DNA from: Multifurca ochricompacta
Taxonomy: Eukaryota; Basidiomycota; Agaricomycetes; Russulales; Russulaceae
Direction of reading: 5' to 3'
Assembly (NCBI GenBank): GCA_022496185.1
Contig: WTXG01000009.1
Coordinates: forward strand, 310,001-374,000
Length of the DNA stretch: 64,000 bases
Shown: piece by piece, positions 1 through 10,049 of the stretch
Layout of the letters: the number at the start of each line of letters is the position of its first letter
How positions within the stretch are numbered: position 1 is the stretch's first letter
Notes under the pieces: model-generated
What the model saw: the letters and a program-made list of their open reading frames with translations, nothing else
The model's database searches: none
What the model was told of the DNA's origin: nothing
Program-made: the position numbers and the translations under genes

Positions 1-3000
1 TCGCCGGCGCAGAGCAGCGACTTGGAAAGTCCGTAGAGAGCATCATCTCTCAGTTTAATGATGCGAATCAGTCTCGCGCTTTGGAGGCCGAGGCTGCTAA
101 AATGCGTGCAGACCTCCGTCGTCTACAACTTGAGAAGGAGGCTCTGGAGGACGAAGTGATGACCGGTGGTGACGGTCTTGTTGGCGTGCTCAAAGGCAAG
201 ATTGCAAGTCTAGACGAGAAGCTCCAAATTTTGCGCGAAACTACCGCTCGATTGCAAACGCAGCTTGAGACGCAGAAGGCGGGCTACGAGGAACAAATCA
301 CACAGCTCGAGGCCCAGATCATGGAACTGTTCCGAATGCTCAAAGAAATTGGTGCTGACGGCGTGAGCGGGATTTTGGACAACAATGGCAGCATGGACCG
401 CAAGACGCTCATTGCGACGTTAGAGAAACACATGCAAAGGAACAAAACCATTGAAAGGCTTGAGGGTCGCGGCAGAGATCCTGCGCATCGGAAGGAGGTC
501 AAGGGGAATCAAGACGACCACGAAGGCGAATCTGATGACCCCGATGCCACTCCGGGGAAATCAACGCTCAAGCGACAAACCCCCTCTAGGAAAGGTCACC
601 AGAGGGTTATTTCGGAACGCATATCTGAAGGGCAGAATGGACGAACGTCGCAGTTCATGGATGCCGATGAGGCGGATGTGCAAGAGCAGATCCAACAACA
701 ACTGGCCGCTGGTGTGATGATAGTATGCGGTCTCAAATTTTATTGTCTTGAGCAATACTAATTCGAAGTAGTATGCGCCAAGAGAAGGCAATGCCGCCAG
801 TCCAAGGAGCCTCAATAAATCCCCACGACCAAAGATCGCCGTTTGGTTGACGAGGGCTCACTCTCGAGAAAATCAGCCAAACCCTCCCTGCTTGCCGGTG
901 ACTCTGGAAGATCTGCCGTTCACGATGACCAGGACCAGGAAAGCGACTATGACCGTTCGACGTTGAGCGGAACAACCCTCACGGAGGGGTCCACCACCTC
1001 CTCCGTAGACAGCACTCGACCCCCCGGTGTTGGCTCCCTTGCAGAACAGCTCAGTAAACACCTTGCCTCGAAACGTGGTCAAAAGTCCTTGGACAACGCT
1101 CATCCGTCTCAAGGCTCTCAAGGTCAGGCCGTATCACCTGAAGCTCCCGATAGCGCAGCAACGCCTCCCCCGCCGCCTCCGCCTCCACCTCCGCCTCCAC
1201 CTCCTTTCCCCGGCATGTCTGGATTCCTACCGCCCCCACCACCACCACCACCTCCCCCGCCACCGCCTCCCCCGGGGAAATTTGGTTTGGTACCGACGGC
1301 CGCATCAGGTATGCCACCTCCACCTCCACCTCCGCCACCCGTCAAGGGGCACGACTCTCTCTCAAGCTCTAATCCTGCCTCCGAACGTACCTCTATGCTT
1401 CTTGGAGCAAATATGAATATGTTGTCATCGGCACGGAAAGACATGCCTGTCACACCGAATACAAAGATGAAACAATTGCAGTGGGATAAATTACCTCAGC
1501 AACAGGTCTCCAAGACCTTATGGCAGGAAGAAGAACCTTCTAAAGAGAAAGAGATGATAATGAAGCTGTCCAGTGATGGTATCTGGCGGGAAATGGAAGA
1601 GGACTTTAAGGCCAAACAACTCGTGATCAATCTCCTGGGTACGAGTCATACCCCGTCAGTCCAACACAAATTCATTGATTGTTTTCTTGTTGCTAGCCCG
1701 ACAGAGGCGTGCAGAGTTGAGGAGCGTTCTTGATTCTCAAACTAAGAAACGAGTTGGTCAGTCCATTCTTCACGCTGAGAATGTAGGGACAGACCTGATC
1801 CAGTGCCTAAGAAATTCTTATACAACGCGTTAAGAAGCTGGCCCCCGAGGAGATCGCCCAGAAGATTAAAGAGTTTGATCCTACTGTGTGCACTCAAGTC
1901 TTCTTGAGCGAGCTCCAGCGCGTGGTGCCCACCCCAGAACAAGTGAATACAGATGCTGTGCCCGTCGTCTCATGACTGGATATTGACCACCCTCGTGTCA
2001 TAGGTTGGCAAGCTGAACGTCTACCGGAATTCAGAACCAGAAGAATTGGCGAGCTTACATCCCGCAGACCGCCTCATGGTAAAATTGATACAAATAGAAC
2101 GGCTTCGTCCACGTATCGATGGTATGCTCTATCGCATTTCGTTCGATGAGCAATGGGCTCTACTTGACGAAGTAAGTCACTTCCCGCCTGGTACAGGGCT
2201 CATGCTCCAACCTACGGTTTGTAGGGTGCTCGTAAATTGTCAGAAGCTGGGAAAAGTCTCATGACTGCTAGCAACTTTAAAGAATTACTAAATGTGCGCA
2301 TCCTCGTGTTCCATGCACGTATCTTACACCGCTGACCACCTCTGCGACACATTAGCTTATTCTACTCATCGGGAATTATATGAATGGAACTGGCAATAAA
2401 GGGGGTGCTTTCGGTTTTAGGATTAGCAGTATTAACAAGGTAAATGGCGTGGCCGCGAAATTGCCTCCAACGACTAATCAACCCCCTTTCCTTTCCCAGC
2501 TCGTCGATACCAAGTCGGTAAATAATACTACACTCCTGCATTTCCTCGAGCGCACTGTCACAAAGCATTTCCTTAATATGGAAGAGTTCCTGGAGGAGCT
2601 TAGCAAACCTGCAGAGGCGCATCGGGGCATGTCTTTTCCTCCCGAGTAATGAAGTCAGCTAATCAATTTCCTTCAGTCAGTCTCCAGGAGATCCGGAAAG
2701 GCCTTACAGAGCTCCGAGACGGCCTCAAAACAATTCGGCAAGAACTTAACGATCATTTCTCTGATGTCGAGCGGAACGATCTGTATTCCAGGCAGATGTG
2801 GGGCTTTGTAGGGAACGCGGCCCAGCAGATGGAAGATCTCAATGACGATGTAAATGCCGCAGACACGTTGTTCACGGAAGTGGTTAGATATTTTGGGGAG
2901 GACGACAAAAATATGCAATCTACGGAATTTTATGGAATCTTTAAGACCTTCATCACGTCCTATCGTGTACGTGCACTTTTGTTTCCACTTGTCTTGATTT

Positions 3001-3579
3001 CTGAAGACCGCAATGGAATAGAAATGTCAACTGGAGAACAGAACGGCTGCAGAGGAGAAGTTTGCGCTGGAGAAGCGAAGGCAAGCGGCCGAGGACGCAA
3101 AGGCGAGTCGGAAGAAAGTGACAGAAGACGCGCTTGCACAGGAAGCCGAAGAGACAGCCGCCCTTGACAACCTGTTGGAGAAACTACGAAACGGGGACAA
3201 TGTTGGACGACGCGCCCGCCGGGCGCGTCCCAGTGCCGTCAGCACGAAAGAGCCGGTTTTACTGTCCTCAAACAAGGACGCACCCCCGGTTTCTGTGTTA
3301 GGGGGTACTGCGGCGGACATTGCGCGAGGCATGCTGGAGCAGCTCAAGACGAATGGTTTCGTATCCGAATCGTTCGCACCAATGTCGCCAACGACAACAT
3401 CAGCACCCAGACGGCGTCGATTACGGACGGGTACCACATCTGCGGCGTTAGTCGCAGAGCTTGAGGCCGCTGGTAGTCCCTTTGGCAGTCCTATCAATAG
3501 TCCAGGGATAGAGGGATCGTTCCCAGCTGGTCTGGAAGCTTATATCGATGATGGCTTGGACACTGGAAGAGAGGATTGA
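1..3579 (+). CDS. Formin (FH1-FH2), 5' end outside window
   Basis: Actin-nucleating formin of the fungal Bni1/SepA/Cdc12 type, acting at growing tips and septa. The open frame runs from base 3 with no start in the window, so the N-terminal GTPase-binding part is missing. A coiled coil (about 3-400) is followed by a linker, then an FH1 region at 1165-1340 with three long proline runs that bind profilin-actin. The FH2 domain spans about 1465-2990 and includes GNYMNGTGNKGGAFGFRISS and the conserved ERLRPRIDGMLYRISFDEQW stretch. A charged coiled coil and an arginine-rich tail (RRARRARP) follow and may be autoregulatory. Introns deduced: 712-834, one ending near 1696, one in 1750-1808, one in 1940-2003, two around 2170-2355, one near 2440-2500, a GC-AG intron at 2627-2676, and one ending near 3021. 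With these the frame is continuous to the stop. Identity is certain; exact junctions are inferred. Confidence 0.93.
2627..2676 (+). other. GC-AG intron in formin FH2
   Basis: The exon before ends in AEAHR plus one base and the next begins with SLQEIRKGL. Only a GCATGT donor and a TTCAG acceptor join them in frame (valine across the junction). No GT donor nearby gives a continuous FH2 domain. Confidence 0.75.
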
Positions 3580-3772
3580 TTTTCATTGGATGTACTTCAT
3601 ACATACATAGACGCTCTCGCACTTATATCACCTCGTATACCTCTAGTCCTGTATCGACTATCTTATCCATATTTTTCTTTCTTTTGCAAATAATAAAAAC
3701 CTCCCAAATCTCAATCCTAAATAAAAATAAAATAAAACGCGCGTGACAGAACTCACATTCGTCTTTACCATC

Positions 3773-5002
3773 ATGTTTCTTCTTTCTACTACCCTCGCTC
3801 TTTATTACCTGGGCTCACTCGTTAACGCCCAGTCCAGCAACGAAAATGCCATTAGCATCGCTGCCATTGAGGCCCACTTCACTGGTGCTGGCCTCGTTCC
3901 CTCCCTTCTTTCATCTTTCGACCCCTCTGCCCTCATAACTGTCACCTTCCCTGGCGTTGGCGCTATCTCGCCAGGTCAAAGCCTTACGAAAGACCGTGAG
4001 CACCATGCTGAGGACTCGCCTCAGTTTTCACTCTCCTCTTTTTCTCTACGGTTTGCTAAGCGATGTTTTTTCAAGAGGCGGCACCGACCCCAGAAATCTC
4101 CTTGTCCCCGCGAACAGCAGCGTGACACTTCAAGGGAATTATACCCTTGTTATGGCCGACGCCGACGTTGTCGGTGCGGATGAATCTGTTGGACAAACTC
4201 GTCATTGGCTCGTCAATGGTGTTACCCTCACAGGTGCGCGATATTCCTTACCCCTGTTCAACCCAAAAAGAGGGGCCCACTTAGGCTTACTTCTGACTAT
4301 CCGTCGTTTCAATTCGATTTACCAGGATCTTCCCCACTGAATGTGTCGACTACGGGCGGTGTGGCGGTTACTGAGTACGCCGGACCAGCTCCTCCGGCGG
4401 GCAGTGGAGCACATCGGTATTGTGTTCCGCAACCTTTGTTATAGTACAGCCGGTTCACAATACTCACTTTCGAGTTGCTCCGCTTACCCCCAGCTATGTG
4501 ATTTTACTGCTTCCGCAGCCTTCGTCATTCTCCCCTCCGGCGAACTTGAGCCAGCCTAACGTTGGCGTCTCTGTTTTCCATCTCACGGACTACATATCGG
4601 TACGCTCGCCCACCTTTTATTTATTCTGCGTTATCCGTGAACCCGGAGTGCTGATTACGTCCTTTCGTCAATTGTATAGACTAGCCACCTAGGTGTTCCT
4701 GTCGCGGTGCGTTGATTATTCCTTCAAAAAAAGGATCTCTATCGATTGCTAAAACACTGCTCCCGCGTTGTCAGGGTATGTACTTTGACGTCGAACAGGG
4801 TACGGCAACCGCTACTCCATCGCCGACCTCGCCCGTTGTCTCATCAACGCTCAAACCCGCCGCTTCGGGATCCTCGTCCGCGAGCAGCAGCGCGAGCTCC
4901 TCCAAGTCAAGCAGTTCAAACGCCGCAATCCGGAGCGGACATTCGGTTCTCGCGATCCCAGTCGCAGTTTTCAGCCTCCTGGCTTCGTACATCTGCCTGT
5001 AG
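3773..5002 (+). CDS. Secreted PEBP-like GPI-anchored protein
   Basis: Small secreted protein with a phosphatidylethanolamine-binding-protein-like core. The start at 3773 gives a signal peptide (MFLLSTTLALYYLGSLVNAQ). The core carries GNYTLVMADADVVG and TRHWLVNGVTLTG, the usual PEBP ligand-pocket strands, then EYAGPAPPAGSGAHRY and VSVFHLTDYI. The C-terminus is a Ser-rich tract followed by a hydrophobic tail ending SLLASYICL, a typical GPI signal. At least five introns are needed. The exon starting near 4076 reads APTPEISLSP and must change frame at the CCCC run 4106-4109 to reach ANSSVTLQGNYT, so one C seems to be missing there. Related fungal proteins include carboxypeptidase Y inhibitor-like PEBPs; the ligand is unknown. 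Confidence 0.8.
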
Positions 5003-5323
5003 GGCGGACAGTTACAGATATGAACATTTAGTGGATGTGTCCGGACTTTATTTATGACAATCCCAGTGCATTTGAATGGATGAGCCACATGTGGCCGGAT
5101 TAAACAACACTGGTCAAGAGCATCGAGTCTCGACAAATGCACATCGCAAAACTCACAGAAGAGCGTATTAACGTTGCGTTAAGACGTTCGTCAAACCTCA
5201 GAAGCCTGGGAAATTGTCCTCATATCCCCAATCCTTTCCCCCCAAGAGCGAACTAGTAAGCTATATTAACAGTGTGCAAACCACAAAACGACGACACATA
5301 ATGTCTCCCCGACACTGGAACAC
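5003..5323. other. Convergent intergenic region
   Basis: Space between two converging genes. It must hold both 3' ends. No ORF, RNA gene or repeat is recognisable. Confidence 0.5.
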
Positions 5324-8153
5324 TCAGTTCTCGTATCGCTCCCGTGCCTACAACGCAACGTCAGTGATTCCAGAAGGATCCAAAAAGTCGTTGTTAAGGC
5401 TTACGGAGTCCTTCACCATGTTGACATAACCAGAATAACCGTCTTGATACTTCCCACTTCTTTGCCCTTGCTCGCGCCAAGACCAACGCCGGAGGCATAT
5501 ATCGCCGTCTGGCTGCATAACAAAGTTCAACACCGTCGGCAGGCCGCTAAGACCAACGTTGAAACCTACACAGGGTCAACTCTACCGTCGCCATCGGCGC
5601 CTAAACCAGTCCCTTCCTTCCACCCCATCATCCGCAGGAGCTTGTTCCCTACGTTGCTTCATCCTGTCCTGGATTCACGGGTGGCGGTGGCGTTGGCAGC
5701 CGTGTTGGACCCTCCGCAGCACGCTTCTGCTTGCGTTTGTCGTCCACAGCTTCGGGTAATGGAACTTCCGGTTGGTTGTGCATAACACGCCGTTCCGAGG
5801 CTCGATCGCGGTATTTGGGTACAGTTTGAGCACTGGTGTTAGCTTCAGCAACGGCTTTGGCCTTTCCGCGCGCTAGCTCTCGTAAGTTTGAGTCTTTGAA
5901 ATTTCGCTGCTTGGTATCAGCACCGTCATAAACAAGAAATGACAAGACATTAACCATATGTAGGTCAGACTCTTTGTTATGTTTCTTGAGTTGATCGAGC
6001 GATTTAAACTGCCGTGCGCACAACAGGCAGGCGAGCTTAGCTAAATCAGAGAACTCGAATTCGACTTCTTCGGGAAGAGCGACTGGAGCGGTAATTGTCT
6101 TTGTATCCAATGTTGAAACTTTTGCGGGCACAGCGATCTCAAACCCAAGTTTCGGACAGTTATTGGTGGTATAACAGAACACAACTCACTTCAGGAGTGC
6201 TCGAAACGGAATGGCCCGTACTCAGCACCTCTTGAACCTGGTTCCATTTGGTGATGTTATTCGCCGTCTAAAACACAAATTAGATAGAGGATCAAAGACT
6301 AAGAGCTTGGATCTGACGCACCTTTTTGCTGGCAATCAAAGGAGCCACTTTCTTCGCTGCGGCAACTGCGCACGAACCATTAATATACATGTCCAGAAAG
6401 AAGGCTCTTCATATCTCGGATGAGACAAACCCTTGGGATCTTCATTAGAGGCGGCTCTGTCTCCTTCAGCAGCATCGTGGTCCCCGTCCTCCGTCATGGA
6501 GAATCCGAGTGTCGAAGCGGCAGCAGTATTGGGAGCAGGTGTACCTGCAAGACATTTAGATGCGGAACTACATGATGACGAAACGACCCACTGGTCAGAT
6601 TTATCGCTTTGTTACCGCCCTTGAAACTTAGGGTGACAGGCTTGTCGGAAACAGGCAATGAAGAAGCCTCTGTAGGGGTTGTAGACGCAACGTCCGCGGC
6701 TAGAAGCAGAAATCAGAAGTGTGCACGACATCATAGGATGGAACGGAACCTTTCTTCTTCTTCCTCTCTTTTTCCTTGACTGGGGCAGGCTGTTGTGATG
6801 GGGCTTCGACCTCATACTCGAGCTTCGCAATGGTAGCACCTTCGTCCCAATATCGGACCCATTGATCCTCAACGCCGCCGAGGGTCATGGATGAAGGTAG
6901 ACAGGCCTCGTCTCTCATAATTGGGTCAGAGATAGGTTGAAAAGAGTACGGATGAGCAAACGATGTAGCGACCGGGCGGTCAGATATGCGAAACCCGTTG
7001 GGATGGATTTGTGGCGACATGGTAGCGGCTAGGACCGCTGATGCAGCCTGTGAGGGAGTGATTGAGGTATCAAAAAACGTCATGTGAACAAAGGATCGGC
7101 ATGACAATACCTGGATATCAACAAACTCGACGAAAGCAAAACCCCAGCTAGCCAGCGTCGTCCTGTCCTTAATGAGGATGATCCTCTTCATTCCCTTCGC
7201 GCCTTCTTTGTGTGGGCCCGAAGATGACTTCATTGCTAATTCAATTGCTTGAGGTGCTGACAAAGGGTCCAACCCACGGAAAAGTAGAATGGGGGATGGT
7301 GAGTTGCCGATGTCACGTGTGCCGTCATTAGCATTGGCCGAGCGACCGAAACGACCACCAGTGTTCGGGTTTGCACTTTGAGAATAGTCAATTTTAACAC
7401 GGCGGCCGGTGTGTTGCCCGCCAGTTTTGAGAGCCTTGTAGAACGCAGCGGTAGCGGATGCTCCATGCGAGGCGGAGGGGGAACTGTATAAAAGGAAACT
7501 GCGGGTCCACAAAAGCTCGTGCAGCCTCGACGGAAGGGAATTGGGCAAAGCCGAAGCCCTTGGATTGGCCTGTGAAGACGACAAGAAGAAAGCGACAGGG
7601 GTAAAAGGGAAAAGGGAATCGTCAATGCAAATGTCCAGGAAATAATGCAAGTGACGGGCAAGTGCCTGTTGATCTCTCTCGGATAATTGTGACTGTTTCT
7701 ATTGAGCAACCTTGACCAGTCAAAAATGTATGAAGCTATGGCCCCAAGCATTAACGTTCAAGAGGAATAGTGGTGAACAATATGACGAACATCTGATTCC
7801 GTGAAAGCCATGTCAAGACCAAGAAAGATGACATGAGGACTGGGGTCGCTGGCGACGAGGCGCTTCTTGTGGCCGTGAAATCCACCCCCACCACTCCCAC
7901 CACCCACGCCAGAATCTTGGTGGTTGTGATGGCTATCATAACCACCTTCGTCCCAAGACTGTGAGGTGACATATAAAACTACTAAGAAGAGGTAGTGAAG
8001 GGGGAGAAAGAAGAGGTTGCGTACCCCACTGTTGAACTTCCTTTTCTTTCCCTCTCCATAGTCCTCATCTCTGCCTTTGCCAGATCCAGATCCCCATGAG
8101 TCAGTTTCATGCCATGACTCCTTTCCCATGTCCCATTCGCGATTGTAAGCCAT
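5324..8153 (-). CDS. RBM5/RBM10-like RNA-binding protein (RRM, C2H2, G-patch)
   Basis: Likely spliceosome-associated RNA-binding protein. Domain order on the minus strand: Gly/Ser/charged N-terminus (MAYNREWDMGKESWHETDSW), first RRM (HVIFLGLDMAFTESD and RNP1 KGFGFAQF), second RRM (ILLFRGLDPLSAPQAIELAM and WGFAFVEF), a C2H2 finger (LACLLCARQFKSLDQLKKH), then a G-patch starting VGNKLLRMMGWKEGTGLG and a tail KYQDGYSGYVNMVKDSARER ending YEN. This is the RBM5/10 arrangement. The frame breaks three times at single bases: the five-base run 7477-7481, around 5649-5660 just before the G-patch, and the CCC run 5453-5455. Each is repaired by adding one base and the protein on both sides stays conserved, so I read these as sequence errors. 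One intron, 7570-7665, seems to use a GC donor. The gene is divergent from the small complex I subunit gene. Confidence 0.85.
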
Positions 8154-8317
8154 GAAAATGAGGCGTTGGTCTTACTCGAGACCTTTCAAGTTAGTTGGGG
8201 TGACAGTCGTCGTCGGGTGAAAATATGTGAACAAATAGACATCAACAACGCTACTTGCCTTTAAAACTAACTATTATTTATTTATTTACTTTTTACTCCT
8301 TCGACTGATTTTCGAAA
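8154..8317. promoter_or_regulatory. Divergent promoter, RBM-like gene / NDUFB4-like gene
   Basis: Only 164 bases separate the two outward-facing start codons, so both promoters and 5' leaders must lie here. The right half is T-rich (tttatttatttactttttac). No specific factor site is recognised. Confidence 0.45.
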
Positions 8318-8792
8318 ATGGCCGGACACGGTATGATGTCCGATAATTATGTCTGCTTTTTGTATAAAAGTCCACTCACTTTTACGCTGAAATATAGGTT
8401 ATGTTAATGTGAGTCATTAACATCTGTCTCTCTTCTCATATAGTCCAATATCAACAGAACGATCCCGCCGTGGACCGATGGAATCGCATGGTGGGTCAGT
8501 CATGTTAAGACGGGTTTCACAACTTTGACATGGTCCATGTTTAGCGCGAGGATGTGTACAAACACTTCAGATTTACCTCCCGAGCGTCGTGGATCTCGCT
8601 AACAGGTTTAGTTCTTGTGCCAAGCGCGTTAGTCTATCTCTCTGCTCAGCAAGATGTACGTTTCTTCTTTCTCGATGTCATGTTATTGAGGTCAATGATT
8701 TTACGTAGCTGAAATGGAAATGGAGTGGGAAACGAAGAGGGGAATCGCTACTTTCACATCCCTCACAGACAGTCAACTCTACAGAGGAATAG
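8318..8792 (+). CDS. Complex I small accessory subunit (NDUFB4/B15-like)
   Basis: Predicted 83-residue inner-membrane subunit of NADH:ubiquinone oxidoreductase, like the fungal 6.6 kDa subunit. Splicing four introns (donors near 8331, 8411, 8490 and 8654) gives MAGHGYVN, then NDPAVDRWNRM, REDVYKHFRFT, a single membrane helix (SWISLTGLVLVPSALVYLSA) and the family-typical basic end KWKWSGKRRGESL. The order 'DPA..W..M....YKHFR.T.R' before one transmembrane segment and 'KRRG' after it matches the NDUFB4 family as I remember it. The first exon has only 13 coding bases. The stop lies 19 bases from the stop of the convergent COQ7 gene. Subfamily assignment is good but not certain. Confidence 0.7.
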
Positions 8793-8811
8793 ACCTAGTC
8801 TCATTGCCCAT

Positions 8812-9603
8812 TTATATCCGTTTACAAAGCTCAATAGCAATATTGCACCCAATTCCCACTACTGAGCTGAGAAGTGCATGCGCTGGTGCCCTTTGAGAAT
8901 TATTCTCGACAGCAGTATCAAGATGTTCAAGCTCATCATCCCGGAACTCACGAATCACATTTCTGAGAAGCACAATGCTAGGATGGGTTGACCCCTGTAG
9001 ATCCTTCAGTTGACTGGATTGCGGAAGAATCCGTTAGTAGCTATCTGGCGGCTGCAAAGACACTTACTCGTCGTAGTGTTCACCGATAGCCGTCTCAACC
9101 GCCTCCGTGCACGCCATTGCAGCTTCCTTTCCCATAAGCGCTGTCATTGCACCCAGCCCGAAACCAGCGACCTTTGCAACTTCCCATAATGCCGTTGGTC
9201 GTATTTGATGCTGAACTTGAAGCTTGTTCATGACAGCGAGGTGCTTTCTTTCTTGAGCCCACATATCCTATAGTTATCATGTCAGTACAAGAGAGAGGAA
9301 TGCTCTGGAAAGAAAACTTGAGCTTGCCTGTATTAACGCAGCAGTCTCGGGATCACGTCGGAGAACGGCCAGTTGGCCTTGATAGATGTAATTGGCGGCA
9401 ACCTCACCCGCCTGGTCAACTCTCAAGGCGGCTTCGAGGACCTTTCGCCGAGATGGCGATAAATCATTCGGAGTGGAACAAGTTGACACGTCTGGACTCA
9501 TGTTAGGGTCAAGATAAGCAGAAGAAGGTCCCGGTCGTTGGACCAGTGAATGCAGCAGACGGGGTGATAAAGATAAACGCGGCGGTTTTAGACCTCTTGT
9601 CAT
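8812..9603 (-). CDS. COQ7: Demethoxyubiquinone hydroxylase COQ7
   Basis: Mitochondrial di-iron monooxygenase that hydroxylates demethoxyubiquinone in coenzyme Q synthesis, within the CoQ synthome at the inner membrane. The start at 9603 gives a basic leader (MTRGLKPPRLSLSPRLLHSL) fitting mitochondrial import. The ferritin-like core shows all expected metal-ligand stretches: DQAGEVAANYIYQGQ, QERKHLAVMN (ExxH), AVETAIGEHYDD (ExxH) and DDELEHLDTA (ExxH). It ends AIELCKRI, the usual terminus. Two introns: 9268-9327 with a GC-AG boundary (LIQ joined to DMWAQERKH) and a GT-AG intron after GEHYD. No frame problem seen. About 235 residues, normal for the family. Confidence 0.93.
9268..9327 (-). other. 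GC-AG intron in COQ7
   Basis: Donor GCAAGC directly after the codon for Gln in AALIQ, acceptor CTATAG before GATATGTGG (Asp-Met-Trp). The 60-base intron joins the two halves of the conserved core in phase 0. No GT donor fits. Confidence 0.8.
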
Positions 9604-10049
9604 GGTTGAGAGTGTAAGAGAGACAGAGGGTTTAGTATGTCAATTTCACAATTGATGGAATGGATGCGACTCTGCCCACTGTGCCCACGACGCGCATGTC
9701 GTTAATGTCACGATTTACTATTCAACTCAGGTCCACCAGGTTCTGTATGCCCAGATAGTTTAGATGCGCGGATTTCTCCTGCAAAACTGCTCAGGCGCTC
9801 TGTGTCAACCCTTACCGTGGGCAGTTTGATCAGTGGGTATTCTATTCAGTCTTAGAGACCATTTTCGTTAACTATTTCTTGTTCAAGGGTCTCTTGAGAT
9901 AATTTTTGGGCTGAAAGCCTGCTGAGTTGAAAATCTGGGCAACACCAGTGGGCGTCATTGGCTTTTCTCGCGCTTGTCGCAAGGTCCCCCCGCAGTGTCC
10001 CCTTCAGGCACTGCCACGCCATTCCTTATCCTCGTCCTCCTTTCTTCAG
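9604..10049. other. Divergent intergenic region
   Basis: 446 bases between the start of COQ7 and the first kinase-RasGEF gene, presumably two promoters. An in-frame upstream ATG at 9927 could extend the right-hand gene, but the paralogue supports the start at 10050. No repeat or RNA gene seen. Confidence 0.4.

Noticed and set aside
1124..1453. Minus-strand glycine-rich ORF of 109 codons
   Set aside because: It is the antisense of the FH1 polyproline coding region; the glycine runs are mirror images of CCN codons.
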